Below are positions 36,205 through 51,115 of a DNA stretch of 64,000 nucleotides, one piece after another. Origin of the DNA: Plotosus lineatus (lineage: Eukaryota > Chordata > Actinopteri > Siluriformes > Plotosidae). Positions within the stretch are counted from its first letter, which is position 1, and each line of letters begins with the position of its first letter. The position numbers and the translations under genes are program-made. The stretch spans positions 84,287,550 to 84,351,549 of the forward strand of contig CM045729.1 of assembly GCA_024760905.1 (NCBI GenBank), written 5' to 3'. Under the pieces are notes generated by a model. The model did not search any database. It saw nothing but the letters and a program-made list of their open reading frames with translations, and was not told where the DNA came from.

Positions 36205-36256
<52 letters not shown>
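36205..36256. repeat. (AAT)n microsatellite
   Basis: About 17 AAT units. Confidence 0.97.
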
Positions 36257-36720
36257 GCAAGTTTATTAGTTTTGTGACCTAGTAGCAATTGATTCATGGC
36301 CTAATACTGGTCTTGTGGCCAGTGGGTCTATGGAGTTTGTAATGTGTTCTGATGAGTCTAAAATTGCCATTAATGTTAATCTACATAATTTGAATCCCTT
36401 CTGACGGTCATTGACTAATTTATGCTTAATTATTAAATTTTCCAGTCAATTAAAAAAAAAAAAAAGATTTGCTATTAAGAATTTTGGGCATTTGTGGACA
36501 TAATAATACAGTCCAGTAGTTTGTGAAATGATGGTTGTTGCATGCTTTGTACAATGGTATTACTTTTGCCATTTTTATTTTGTCAGGAAATATACCACTT
36601 GAATATGACAAATCTTAAATGTATGTTTAGCCCCTGCCACATATTAATGATATGTAGAACTGCAAAAAATAGATTTCTATAAAATACTGACATCTCACTA
36701 TCAGACTTATACTTGTTTTG
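36257..36720. other. Unassigned AT-rich sequence
   Basis: No supported feature. Confidence 0.4.
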
Positions 36721-38717
<1,997 letters not shown>

Positions 38718-38735
38718 GATTCACTATGTCCCAAA
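38718..38735. repeat. Target-site duplication, left
   Basis: GATTCACTATGTCCCAAA, identical to 41888-41905. Confidence 0.93.
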
Positions 38736-38917
38736 ATGCAGCCATGAGGCGGCGGGGGGGCACTAACCAGTGTCTCTCCCCCTTATGCCGGTCCTAAGCC
38801 CGGAGAAATGCAGAGGATTGCGACAGGAAGGGAATCCAGCATAAAACTTTTTCCAAAATACAAAATGCAAAACAGAAAGTCTAAACTCATACCGGATCGG
38901 TCGAGGCCCGGGTTAAC

Positions 38918-40150
38918 AATGACCGCCATCAGTGCTGTCAACCAATAAGGTGCTGATGGAAATTGGACTACTGTTGGTCGAAGACGTCGAAGAAGGAGAG
39001 GTGGGAGGCGTGTCCGTAGACAGAAAGAGAAGAAGAAAAGCACGAGTCTAGGACTGAGAGTCGGGACTTTGAATGTTGGAACTATACAAGGAAAAGGGAA
39101 AGAGCTAGCTGAAATGATGTAGAGGAGGAAGGTGGACATACTGTGTGTTCAGGAGACCAGGTGGGAAGGTAGCAAAGCTAAAAGCTTAGGAGCAGGGTTT
39201 TAGCTGTTTTATCATGATGTGGATGGGAACAGAAATGGAGTAGGAGTCATCTTGAAGGAGGGGTTTGTCAGGAATGTTCTAGAAGTGAAAAGAGTGTCAG
39301 ACAGAGTGATGAGTCTCAAGTTAGAAATTGAAGGTGTGATGTTCAATGTTGTTAGTGTTTATGCCCCACAGACAGGATGTGAGCTAAAAGAGAAGGAGAG
39401 ATTCTGGAGTGACTTAGATTAAGTGATGCAGAATACCCCCAGAGGTGAAAGAATGGTCATTGGTGCAGACTTCAATGGACATGTTGGTGCAGGCAACAGA
39501 GGGAACGAGGAAGTGATGGGCCGGTTTGGTATCCAAGACAGGAACACAAAAGGACAGATGTTGATCGATTTTACAAAAAGGATGGAAATGGCTGTGGTAA
39601 ATACTTTCTTCAAGAAGAAACAGGAGCATAGGGTGACTAAAAAAGTGGAGGAAGGAGCACACAGGTAGACCACATCTTGTGCAGGCGATGTGATTTGAAG
39701 GAAATCAGTGACTGCAAAGAAATAGTGGGTGAGAGTGTTGCTAAACAGCATAGGATGGTGGTATGCAGGATGATGCTGATGGTGAGGAAGGTGAAGAAGG
39801 CAAAGGCAGAGCAGAAAACAAAGTGGTGGAAGTTGAAAAAGGAAGAGTGTTGTCTTCAAGGAGGAGTTGAAACAGGCTTTGGGTGGTCAGGAAGTGCTTC
39901 CAGATGACTGGACAACCACAGCAAATGTGATCAGGGAGACCGGTAGGAGAGTACTTGGTGTGTCTTCTGGAAGGAAAGGAGAGAAGAAGACTTAGTGGTG
40001 GAATGAGGAAGTGCAGGAGTGTGTACAAAGGAAGAGGTTAGCTAAGAAGAAGTGGAACATTGAGAGGACCGAAGAGAGTAAACAGGAGTACAGGGAGACA
40101 GCGTAAGGCGAAAGTAGCAGTGGCTAAGGCCAAATAGAGGGCGTATGATT
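38918..40150 (+). pseudogene. RTE ORF, endonuclease and linker, with stops
   Basis: The start MTAISAVNQ at 38921 meets TAA where the 1-710 copy reads on. Further: TLNVGTIQGK, TAG in place of the Gln codon of MMQRR, then DILCVQETRWEG, GVGVILKEGFVRNV, VVSVYAPQTG, and a TAA for Glu after SDLD (39420). MVIGADFNGHVGAGN and QMLIDFTKRM follow. A further break lies near 39668. At least three nonsense changes, so the N-terminal half cannot be translated as one protein. Confidence 0.85.
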
Positions 40151-40152
40151 AC

Positions 40153-41580
40153 TTGTATGATAGGTTGGCCAGTAAGGAGGGAGAAAATGATCTATACAGG
40201 TTGGCACAGCAGAGAGCTAGAGATGGGAAGGATGTGCAGCAAGTTAGATGGATAAAGGACAGAGAGGGAAATGTACTGACTGATGACAGAAGTCTGCTGG
40301 GAAGATGGAAAGAGTACTTTGAAGAGCTGATGAATGAGGAAAACGAGAGAGAAAAAAGAGGAGAAGAGGTGACCATTGAGGAGCAGGAAGTAGCAAAGAT
40401 CAGTAAGGGTAAAGTGAGGAGGGCACTGAAGAGGATGAAAAATGGAAAGGCAGTTGGTCCTGATGATATACCGGTGGAGATATGGAAGTGTCTAGGAGAG
40501 GTAGCAGTAGATTTTCTGACAAGAACATTCAACAAGGTCTTAGAGAGTGAGCAGATGCCAGAGGAATGGAGGAGAAGTGTGCTAGTGCCCCTTTTTCAGA
40601 ACAAAGGAGACGTGCAGAGTTGCGGCAACTACAGATGGATAAAGTTGATGAGCCATACGATGAAGTTATGGGAAAGAATAGTGGAAGCAAGACTAAGGGC
40701 AGAGGTCAGCATTTGTGAACAACAGTTTGGTTTCATGCCAAGAAAGAGTACCACAGATGCAGTGTTTGCATTGAGAATGTTAATAGAGAAGTACAGAGAA
40801 GGCCAGAGGGAACTGCACTGTGCCTTTGTGGATCTGGAAAAAGCATATGACAGGGTGCCAAGAGAAGAACTGTGGTATTGCATGAGGAAGTCTGGAGTGG
40901 CAGAGAAGTATGTTAGAGTGGTGCAGGACATGTATGAGAGACGTAAGACAGTGGTGAGGTGTGCTGTTGGTGTGACAGAAGAGTTCAAGGTGGAGGTTGG
41001 ACTGCATCAAGGATCAGCTCTGAGCCCCTTCTTGTTTGCGATGGTGATGGACAGGCTGACAGATGAGGTTAGGCAGGAATCTCCATGGACTATGATGTTT
41101 GCAGATGACATTGTGATCTGTAGTGAGAGCAGAGAACAAGTGGAGGAAAATCTAGAGAGGTTGAGGTATGCCCTTGAAAGGAAGGGAATGAAGATTAGCC
41201 TCAGAAAATCAGAATACATGTGTGTGAATGAGAAGGACCCAGGAGTAACGGTGATGTTACAGGGAGCAGAGATAAGGAAGGTGGAGGACTTTAAGTACTT
41301 AGGCTCAACAATCCAGAGCAATGGAGAGTGTGGAAAAGAGGTGAAGAAACGTGTGCAGGCAGGTTGGAATGGTTGGAGAAAAGTGTCCGGTGTGATGTGC
41401 AATAGGAGAGTGTCAGCAAGAATGAAAGGAAAAGTGTACAAGACAGTGGTGAGACCAGCGATGTTGTATGGCCTAGAAACAGTGGTACTGAGGAAAAGGC
41501 AGGAGGCAGAGCTGGAGGTAGCAGAGATGAAAATGTTGAGGTTCTCTTTCGGAGTAACCATGGATAGGATCAGAAATTAG
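40153..41580 (+). pseudogene. RTE reverse transcriptase, open for 475 codons
   Basis: Motifs in order: KAVGPDDIPVEIWK, CGNYRWIKLMSHTMKLWERI, FGFMPRKSTTDAVF, motif A CAFVDLEKAYDRV (Asp 227 of this frame), [18 protein letters not shown], motif C MMFADDIVICSES (Asp 318-319), GMKISLRKSEYM and FKYLGSTIQSNGECGKEVKK. All catalytic Asp residues are kept. The common NYRGIKLM is NYRWIKLM here. It ends at a TAG in MDRIRN, where about 25 bp are deleted relative to the 7.2-kb copy; the RRPRGRPK-type C-terminus (41622-41830) is in another frame. Confidence 0.9.
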
Positions 41581-41887
41581 TCCATTTAAGATGTTTTGGA
41601 GACAAAGTCAGAGAGGCTAGATTGAGATGGTTTGGACATGTACAGAGGAGGGATAGTGAGTATATTGGCAGTAGGATGCTGAGGTTGGAACTACAAGGCA
41701 TAAGGCTTAGAGGAAGACCAAAGAAGAGATTTATGGATGTGGTGAAGGAAGACACGAAGGTCATTGGAGTAAGAGAAGAAGATGCAGAGGACAGGGCGAG
41801 GGCGAGGAGAGGAGGCGGAGGGTTTGCTGTGGCGACCCCTGAAGGGAACAGCCGAAAAGAAAAGAAGAAGAAGAAGAAGAAGAAGAA

Positions 41888-41905
41888 GATTCACTATGTC
41901 CCAAA
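41888..41905. repeat. Target-site duplication, right
   Basis: GATTCACTATGTCCCAAA; see 38718-38735. Confidence 0.93.
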
Positions 41906-42892
41906 TTATTTTAATATTAATTTGAATATGGTGTATCTTTCTCTGGTAACATTTATTTTACTGAATCATATTACAATAATAAACTTATTAGTATATTCCT
42001 TATATTTAATTCTAGTTCTCTGTTTTATAAAATCATTGTATAGAGCATTGTTCTTTATCAGATCCTTTATTATCGATTGACAGTGACTACATTTTTTTTC
42101 ATGATTTTACTACATTGGTTGAATGATTATTGTACGATTGGCACACGCCAATGTAATTCTTCATGGGTATCATATAAGATAGATGGGCCCTACAGTGGAA
42201 GTATTTGCCTGACCATCTTCTTGGTTATTTACTGATGAAAATTTATGGCAAAACATTGTGGCTCTGCCCTGTAAACCCGGTTTTATTTTTTCAAAATGTA
42301 TGCTCTTGAAAGCATAGAGGAACAGGACTACAACAACATAAATAATGGGAAAATTCAATAACGTTTACAATCATTGTCATTCCAAAATACATAAATAAGT
42401 AAATAAATAAATAAATAAAATACCAAAAGGCCAATGTAGAGAATGATAATGCATTTTACACCTGAATCAATGCGTCATATTATGCTGAAAATATTAGCAC
42501 AAACATTGGACTGTCAACAAAGGTGCAGAATAACTTTTCAAATGAAACAAGTATCTCAAGAGAAAGTCATTTTTTGTTTCATTTTTCTATCTGCAATACT
42601 TGTGTGTCAAACAAAAAGAATTCATTGATTAAAAAAAAAAATCACATATAACTATCCTTGAACAAACATAGTCTTGTGTATACTGTTTAAGGGAAAGGGG
42701 CAAGATAGATAGTAGACCCCACACAGAGCACAGCCTGGACAGCCGGTAAAAATCATTCATAATAAAATTTTAATTTGTTCCTATTTTTTTTTTCTCTCCC
42801 CATGAAAAGAATATTGAATAATTGTGACACCTCATAATGTTGCTGTAAGTTATATGGATATATAAATCCAGTGGTCCATCAACATGTGGCCC

Positions 42893-42896
<4 letters not shown>
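41906..42896. other. AT-rich unassigned sequence
   Basis: (AAAT)n near 42388-42420; no gene supported. Confidence 0.4.

Positions 42897-42968
<72 letters not shown>
42897..42968. repeat. (AC)n microsatellite
   Basis: About 36 AC units running into the left end of the next element. Confidence 0.97.
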
Positions 42969-42972
<4 letters not shown>

Positions 42973-44037
42973 CCCTCCATAATTATTGCCACTCTGCTTA
43001 AGATGTATTCTTTAGCTTCTAATAGTTTCTCTTTTTTTTTTCTTCTCAAAATATAGAACCACAATAGAAAAAAAGGAAAAGCCAACCTTTCATTCAAGTG
43101 CATTTATTAAATGGGGGAAAAATCCAGCATTAAGATATAAGAATTTTAGATCAAGTCATGTGTGCCACAATTACTGGTGCCCATGATGTTCATACTTGCC
43201 AGGTAGTGGTGGTAAGGTGCTGGATCACTGATCCCAGGATTGGGGTTAAAGCCCCACTCTCAACAGGTTGTCACTTCCACCCCAGTGCAACTAACTGGGT
43301 TATCAAAGGCCGACCATATCTCTCACTGTCTATGATGTGAGGCATGTACGAGAACCATTGCTGACTTTCGACAAGAGTAGGCTACATAGCTACATAGTAC
43401 TTCTGCCCTGCAATGACCTGGTGAGCTGTCTAGGGTGTACTCTAACATCACCTAAAGTCGGCTGAGATAGGTACCAGCCTCCCTGTGATCCTAATTCGGT
43501 TGAAGTGCTTCAGAGAATAAATGCGTAAATGAATGGTCATACTTTGTACAACACACACATTTCTTCAGTAAAACAGCACTTTGGTGAAAATTGCCTAACT
43601 TGTAAAGGTTGACACATCTGAATTACTTGAACAGTTTGTTTCTTTGTCTTTCCCATGTTGGATAGTAGATAAGAGAAATAGCCTCTGTGTTACGTCATAT
43701 TTATGTCCCAGGAAAACAGAAAGTGATGAATTTCTTATTAAATGTTCCTAGATACTCTGATTAACTTTGTTAACTATTGTGGAAATGACAGAAATATTTC
43801 AATTACATTTATTTCCTAGGAATTGTTAGGGGTTCCAATAATTGTGGAGTAGATGATTTTATGAAAAATAATTATTTTTTTAGTCAGGGATTTTTATTTC
43901 ACTTAAACTTCACTTGTGCTGAAGGTTACATGTTTCTCCAATTTTTAGTGTGAGAGTAGCTTCTGTAATAAAAATGTAATCTATTTCAAGACCTGTAACA
44001 TTTTTACCAGTGGTGGCAATAATTATGGAGGGCAGTG
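42966..44037. mobile_element. Non-autonomous Tc1-like element, split by a SINE
   Basis: Left end CCCTCCATAATTATTGCCAC and right end GTGGCAATAATTATGGAGGG are exact inverted repeats, with TA after the right end. An inner copy CCACAATTACTGGTGCCC lies near 43165. This terminal sequence is typical of a fish Tc1-like family. About 730 bp remain after removing the SINE; no transposase frame is visible. Confidence 0.8.
43198..43536 (+). mobile_element. SINE-A head and body with tail L, nested
   Basis: Head TAGTGGTGGTAAGGTGCTGG, ATCACTGATCCCAGGATTGG; body GAGAACCATTGCTGACTTTC; tail GACCTGGTGAGCTGTCTAGG to ATGCGTAAATGAATGG. TCATACTT at 43190-43197 and 43537-43544 is the probable target-site duplication. 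Confidence 0.82.
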
Positions 44038-44392
44038 TATATATTCTGCACGGCTTCTATCCTAAAAAGTGATGAAACATATTAAGCAATAAAGTTCTTT
44101 GTCAAGCATGACATACGGAACACCTCTAGTGACATACATCACATATGAAACATGTTGATAACTTTGTAGACACTGTTGCTTCTTTTATCGACAGGGTTAA
44201 CATTTCATTAGTTTACAAGTCAGGTTAATCACTTATGCAGGTCTTTTGAATGCTGCTTTCCCCATATTGGATATTTCAGAGTACTTTAATTGGATTGGTA
44301 GCTTTTTATTTCAGGGGATTTCTGGCAGATTTTGCACCAAATGGTTTATGGATATATTACTTTTTATAAAGATACCCAATAATTTATTTATA
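44038..44392. other. Unassigned sequence
   Basis: No supported feature. Confidence 0.4.
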
Positions 44393-44557
44393 AACAGCCT
44401 AACTGTTCATGTTTTTATACTGTGGGAGGAAAGCAGAGTATCTGGAGGAAACCAATGCAAACAACTTCACACAAAGCATCCGAGGTCAGGAATCGAACCC
44501 AGGCCTTCTTGCTGTGAAGCAGATGTGCTAACCGCTGTACCACCATATCATTACAAC
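44393..44557 (-). mobile_element. SINE-B, head-end fragment
   Basis: AATCGAACCCAGGCC, CTTGCTGTGAAGCAGATGTG and GCTAACCGCTGTACCACC are the inverted tRNA-like head; the tail side is missing beyond about 44393. Confidence 0.75.
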
Positions 44558-44725
44558 CAGTATGTGTTACTTTTATTCAATGAAACCTTCAAGTCTCATT
44601 CTCAGTGTATTCATAATGTTTAATATCGGGAAGGTTGCACTTCTCCAACAGGCCATTCAAAGCTCTTGGCAGTTGCAAAGGAAATTGGACCAATTCCCAA
44701 AGAACATGTGGAGAGAGAGAGATTT

Positions 44726-45064
44726 CCTTTCAGCTTTTTCCCTTTATCAGGGGTCGCCACAGTGAATGATTCGCACATTTGATTTGGCATTGGTTTTTAC
44801 GTCAGCTGCCCTTCCTGTCACAACCCTTTAGCAAGGGACAGAAACACACTGAGGGCTTTGCAGCTACTCTTTTTACGAAAGTCAGCAATGGTTCTTTTAC
44901 ATGCCTCTCACCATAGACAGTGAGAGACATGGCCAGCCTTTGATAACCCAGTTAGGTGCACTGGGGAGGGGCTTGGCAGTGACAATCTTGGTGAGAGTGG
45001 GACTCGAACCCCCAACCTTAGGATCAGTGATCCAGCACCTTATACAACTAGACCACCACTGCTC
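44726..45064 (-). mobile_element. SINE-A, full-length, RTE-type tail
   Basis: Tail CAGCTTTTTCCC and GGGGTCGCCACAG at left; RTE 5'UTR-like block TTTTACGTCAGCTGCCCTTC; head GGACTCGAACC-like B box (GGGACTCGAACCCCCAACC) and CTAGACCACCACTG at right. Confidence 0.88.
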
Positions 45065-45198
45065 GAGCATATGAAGAGCATGTTTGCAAAAATAGAAAAG
45101 TGCAATTGTTTCAATTATGAGGAAAACAATTTTAGTAGCTTTAAGTTTTTTTTATTTTTAACCCCCCAAAACAAACAAACAAACAAACAGACAAACAG

Positions 45199-45967
<769 letters not shown>

Positions 45968-45968
<1 letters not shown>

Positions 45969-47523
45969 AAGTAGGAGTGGGTGAGAGTGTTGCAAAAAGG
46001 AAAGGATGGTGGTGTGCAGGATGATGCTGATGGTTAGGAAGGTGAAGAAGGCAAAGGCATAGCAGAAGGCAAAGTGGTGGAAGCTAAAAAAGGAAGAGTG
46101 TCATGTTGGAGGAGGAGTTGAAACAGGCTTTGGGTGTTCAGGAAGGTCATCCATATGACTAGACAACCACATCAAATGTGATTAGGGAGACAAGTAGGAG
46201 AGTACTTGGTGTGTCCTCTATGAGGAAAGTTGACAAGGAGACTTGGTGGTGGAATGAGAAAGTGCAGGAGTGTGTGCAATAGAAGAGATTAGCTAAGAAG
46301 CAGTTGGGTATTGAGAGGACTGAAAAGAGTAAACAGGAATACAGGAAGATGCAGCATTAAGCAAAGGTAGTGGTGCCAAAGGCCAAACAGAGGGCGTATG
46401 ATGATTTGTATGCTAGGTTGGATGGTAAGGATGGAGAAATTGATTTATATATGTTGGTACAGCAGAAAAAATTGAGATGGGAAGGATGTGCAGCAAGTTG
46501 GAGTGATTAAGGACAGAGAGGGGAATGTATGTACTGATGACAGAAGTGTGCTGGGAAGATGGAAAGAGTACTTTGAAGAGCTGATGAATGAGGCAAATAA
46601 GAGAGAAAAATGAGTAGAAGAGGTGACCTTTGAGGACAAGGAAGTAGCCAAGATTACTAAGTGTGACGTGAGGAGGGCATTGAAGAGGATGAAGAGTGGA
46701 AAGCCAGTTGGTCCTGATGACATACCTGTGGAGGTATGGAGGTGTCAAGGACAGGTAGCAGTAGATTTTCTGACAAGAACATTCAACAAGGTCTTAGAGA
46801 GTGAGAGGATCTTGTGGCATCTATAGAGGGATAAAGTTGATGAGCCATATGATGAAGTTATGGGAAAGAATAATGGAAGCTAGACTAAGGGCAGAGGTCA
46901 GCATTTGTGAATGACAGTTTGATTTCATGAAATAAAGAGCAACACAGATGCAATGTTTGCTTTGAGGACGTTGATAGAGAAGTACAGAGAAGGTCTGAGG
47001 GAGCTGCATAGTGCCTTTGTGGATCTGGAGAAAGCATATGATTAGGTCCCAAGAGAGGATTTGTGGTATTGCATGAGGAAGTTTGGATTGGCAGATAAGT
47101 ATGTTAGAGTGGTGCAGGACATGTATGAGCTATGTAAGACAGTGAAGAGGTGTGCTGTTCGCATGAAAGAAGTGTTCAAGGTGGAGGTGGGACTGCATCA
47201 AGGGTCAGCTCTGAGCCCTATCTTGTTTGCCATGGTGACAGGCTGAAATATGAGGTTAGACGAGAATCTCCATGGACTGTGATGTTTGCAGATGGCATTG
47301 TGATCTGTAGTGAGAGCAAAGAACAAATGGAGGAAAATATAGAGTGGTGGATGTCTGCCGCGAAAAGGAATGAAGGTTAACTTCAGTAAGGCAGAATACA
47401 TTTCTGTGAACAACAAGGACCCATCTTTTCCCATCCTCTCAATTAAGAGATTAACGGATGTGGTGAAGGAGGACATGAAGGTAGTTGGCGTAAGAGAGGA
47501 AGATGAAGAGGATAGGATAAGAT
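45968..47523 (+). mobile_element. RTE LINE, internally deleted copy
   Basis: Matches the 38.7-kb RTE from its GESVAKQHRM region to near the 3' end (GAGGATAGGATAAGATGA). A deletion of about 75 bp near 46810 removes the MPEEWRRSVLVPL part, and a deletion of several hundred bases near 47420 joins VCVNNKDP-like text to the 3' region. Motif A reads FVDLEKAYD then TAG; motif C reads MFADGIVIC (second Asp to Gly). Catalytically dead. Confidence 0.87.
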
Positions 47524-47532
47524 GAGATACTA

Positions 47533-48640
47533 TATATAGCCGGCCCTTGACTATTTGTGGTTTTGCACTCACGGTTTGAGTATTTGTGGACTGCCAAGCA
47601 ACTGACACATCACTCAAATTCAGCCAATGGCTGTCCTCCTTCCTGCTGATTGGTTGAGATGATGTAATGCCCCTTTTTCCTCATTTGTGAACAAGTTGTC
47701 AATGAGCCTCTTTTTTGTGTGTTTTAATTACCAGCTAATCTCTATGATGTCACTCAAACGCTGTGCGTCTTCTCTGGTTAAGCGATATAAAACGCTGGAT
47801 GTCTCTTCTGAAGAAATAAGACTTTATCCTGAAGAAAAGACAGTTTCCTCTGAACTGTTGTATTAAAGTATTTTTCAATTATTATTCCATCCAGTATCTA
47901 AGTTAATATTTCAATTGTTTGTGAGTGTGATTTTATGTTCTATAGCATGTTTAACAAATTATACCAAAAGGATAAACTTTATTACGCTTCATATCCTTTT
48001 ACATTGAACTTGGAGTGACGCCTTGGAGTGACATCTCTAAGATGGCGCTGCCAAGAGGGCAATGTCACAGAGTTCTCAGAGTCAACTTGTTTCTTTGTTC
48101 ATGTTAATTTGTTTTATTTGTTGTTTTGTTTGTCCATGTTTTGCACTATGCTCATCTATGACCGGTTGAACTTACTATAGCTATGAGATAGGAGGCTTTG
48201 GGCGTGTAGAACTGAACACGCTCAACTTTTATCCTGAGCTAATATGCTCTGTTAGCTCAATGCTAGTCGCACCCCAGCTAACAGTAAGCCCAGGCAGAGT
48301 TCTCAGTCTCCAGAGCTTGGTTAGAAGTGGAAGGTTAGCACTTTCGGTCATACTGTTTGAAAATGTTCAGTCCCTGCAAAACAAGATGGCTGAGCTTCAT
48401 GCTCAGATTGCACCGCAGAGGGATCTACAGGACTGTTTCTGTGAAACATGGCTCGAGGAGAGTACACCTGACAAGGCGATTGCACCAGCCGACCTTCATT
48501 GCACTTCACTTCACTGCACACGACCTTCATTCCCTGCGATCCCACGCGCCGGAGTTGTCGAGTTGTCGGCCCCATCCTGCCTGGGCTTTTTGTACTGTAT
48601 TAATAGTGTATTAATGAGTAATATTGTATTTATGTGACAG
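47533..48640 (+). mobile_element. Composite DNA transposon, copy 1, right end lost
   Basis: Matches the element at 54675-56422 from GGCCCTTGACTATTTGTGG through GACAGTTTCC, TAGCATGTTTAACAAATTA and AAGATGGCGCTGCC to a LINE endonuclease piece (48340-48500). Homology fades after about 48640, and no right terminal repeat is found. It directly follows the RTE copy. Confidence 0.75.
48310..48520 (+). pseudogene. LINE endonuclease fragment carried inside the transposon
   Basis: Translates as ENVQSLQNKMAELHAQIAPQ and FCETWLEESTPDKAIAPA, typical of the start of CR1/L2/Rex1-group endonucleases (Asn and Glu motifs). The same piece lies at the same place in the second transposon copy, so it was probably captured before the copies separated. 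Confidence 0.65.
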
Positions 48641-49065
48641 GAAGCGCGTCCCAAGTTTTGGCAATCAGCTGCTCTGCGGGTTAAAGTTTTTCCATGTCTG
48701 TCGATTTGTTTTTGCTTGCTAGCTGTGCTTGGCTTCATGGAAATAAGCTGATCAAAACAAGGGAACTGTATCGCTTTACTCAAACAACACAAGCAGTCTG
48801 TGGCTGTTGTTATAATCCAATAGAATTGGAGTTTCAAGCTATCAGACCCGCCCACACAGTGGAGTACAGAAAGGATTGGCTTTCGGCTGCGTGTCACAGT
48901 GATGTGGAATTGAAAATAGATGTATAGATTTAAATGCACAAGATTTATTCATCTGCTTTTGTTTGGTGTGCGTGTATTTGGATGGAAAGTCGACATACGA
49001 CCAGATTGATTTACAACCGGTCTGCCGGAACCAAAAGCGGTCGGAAGTCGACAACTATCTGTATA
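48641..49065. other. Unassigned, possible DNA-transposon end at right
   Basis: GGTCGGAAGTCGACAACTA at about 49039-49057 and GAAAGTCGACATACGACC at 48986 resemble terminal repeats of fish MITEs. No partner end was found. Confidence 0.3.
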
Positions 49066-49949
49066 TATATACATATATATGTATATATATATGTACTAGT
49101 ATATAAAATCAAGTGATTCTACTCCATCTGCTCTCTGAATCCTGGGTTCTCGCCTGATGTTTTGCTACTGGTTGGAGTTTTCATGTTTGACGTCCCTCAC
49201 TCTTGTTATATATATATTATGGACCTAAACATGAACTCTGAAACTGTGAAAATGACTTTTCACTGATGGTGATATAAATGTTTGTTTTTGTTTTTTTTCC
49301 TGAAATGATTCAGGACTACAATTACTATTCCAGCTAGTAGATCAACAGCCAGACTTCATAAACTATAATGGAGTTTTCTTCTACTTGTTTTGTATTTTTA
49401 TCTGGGTTCAGGCAAACTGAACTGTCCTGAAATTAATTCAGACATGAGCCAGGCTCCCTGTGACACTAATAAATAATTGAGTTATTTCGCAAATGTATGA
49501 ATTAATTAGTTTTTTTATGTTAGGGTTAGTTTCTTGAAGTTCCAGATCTTTGATAGCTTGCTGAAGGCTGATAATGCACTACATACATAACAGCCTGAGC
49601 TCTTTATCCAGCTTTCTGGCAAATGGAATTTCCAGAGTAGAAGAAATTATTCATCTTTTCAATCTGATGATGGTTAATCTAAACACCTCAAACAGTTCCA
49701 CACAATAAATGAAGGCCAGATTATATGTTCTTAGTTTGTTGTGAATTTGAAGGCTAATGTCTCTGGCAATACCATTCTTGGGCATTGTAAGACAGCAAAG
49801 TCATCTGTACGGTTTAGAGCTCACAACTACTTATCACAATATATTCTTATATTAATTATATTATAATAATATATTAATTATTATATTCTTATAATAATGT
49901 TATAACTTATTCCTAAATAAAAAAATTACATGCTTCTCTTTGTCAATTA
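49066..49949. other. AT-rich unassigned sequence
   Basis: A degraded piece of tail L (CAGGCTCCCTGTGACACTAA) sits near 49451; otherwise no supported feature. Confidence 0.35.
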
Positions 49950-50165
49950 CCCCTGACAGACCCTGACAGAACTTTAAAACAATCACTATAGCCATTAACA
50001 CTTCTCAAGCAGAATCTTGAAATACTATAGAGGTTTTGAATGGCTGACATGACCTTGTCTGGGAAGCCAAACTCAAGGAGGATACTTCGCAAGGATATTG
50101 TAAAATGTCTCACTTTGGGGAAGTCAATTCCTCGTAACAGTTCCCAATTGTACATTACAGTGTTA
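49950..50165 (-). pseudogene. LINE reverse-transcriptase scrap
   Basis: Minus-strand translation LLEFGFPDKVMSAIQNLYSI and SVNGYSDCFKVLSGSVRG resembles the segment between motifs A and B of a LINE reverse transcriptase (usually ending GVRQGC). The 88-codon frame has no other motifs. Clade unknown. Confidence 0.5.
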
Positions 50166-50640
50166 AAAACAATGTGCAGAAATGTATGGGTCTGAATTTT
50201 GTTTGCCACTCTTGTGGCTTTTTGTCTATTGTCTAATGACTGTAAAAGTGTAAGAGTTTAGATGTGCCTTATTTCTTCAATTAAATCATCTCGTCTTAGA
50301 GTCTTTGCTACAAATGAGAACAGTTGGAAGCAATTCTTCACTTCTATGTTCACTTCTATGAAAATCCAAATTAAAATATGTGATTAACTCTCTGATTGTT
50401 TTTTCCACCTTAGCTTCAATTTAGCAAACAAAAGCACACGATATAATCCACAGTGTATGTGTTTAAGCATTAACTGGTAACCTTTAAACATTTACTCATG
50501 TGGTTTTATGTTTGGTTTGTTAATTTGGAGACATCAAAGTATTAAATCTTCGTGGGTGTTGACTGAAGACCGTGTTTTCAAGGAATTTCTTTTCCTTCAG
50601 AAACCGAAATGAACATTCCCCACTCTCCTTTTGTGTAATC
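50166..50640. other. Unassigned sequence
   Basis: No supported feature. Confidence 0.4.
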
Positions 50641-50699
50641 AACTTCATATGCTCCTGAACACTGTCTTCCACATCCTGCTGTTCACCGATTTTGGCATT

Positions 50700-50832
50700 T
50701 GGAAGACCTGCTGTAGTGCAGCATGCTGAAATGGCAATGATATAAAAATTGAACACACATGCATTACTGCTGACTGTGTATGGGCTGACCTTCCACAATC
50801 AGGTGGTGTTAATGTTATGGCTGATAAGTGTA
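50700..50832 (-). mobile_element. Tc1-like element, terminal fragment
   Basis: Ends GTGTTAATGTTATGGCTGAT followed by AAGTGTA, which inverted reads as a common fish Tc1-family end (TACAC..ATCAGCCATAACATT). Only one end is found. Confidence 0.45.
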
Positions 50833-50844
50833 TAACCAAACACC

Positions 50845-51115
50845 ATGAATGTCATAGTCTGAGAGTGTGCAAATGTTTGTCCTCTGATCAGTTTCTATGT
50901 CGGTCATTGTATTTTCTTTTTTTTTCTTTTTTTTTTCCTTTCTTTCAGATGTAATGTAATGTTTAACCAAAGACACATCAATTTGCATAAGTCTTTTTAC
51001 ACAAAGGACAATATATGAGAAGCTGGGTTTTCAAGCAAATGTGAAAAAAAAGTCTTTGAAGGTCACAGAGACAAAAGAAAATCATGCACTGATGGTTTAT
51101 TTCCAAATTTCGTTT
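50845..51115 (+). repeat. Unnamed repeat R, copy 3
   Basis: TTTGCATAAGTCTTTTTACA, AAGGACAATATATGAGAAGC and TCTTTGAAGGTCACAGAGAC, then ATGCACTGATGGTTTATTTC. Same order as copies 1 and 2. T-rich expansion at 50918-50945. Confidence 0.65.

Larger units (their letters stand above)
38736..41887 (+). mobile_element. RTE-clade LINE, full length (3152 bp)
   Basis: Bounded by an exact 18-bp duplication, so this is a complete insertion made by target-primed reverse transcription. 5' UTR (about 38736-38920), endonuclease region (to about 39670), linker, reverse transcriptase (40153-41580) and a short 3' UTR ending CTGTGGCGACCCCTGAAGGG, then (AAG)n, the short-repeat tail typical of RTE elements. Five other copies lie in the window (1-710, 7207-8172, 15674-15999, 18999-20984, 45968-47523). 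Confidence 0.95.
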
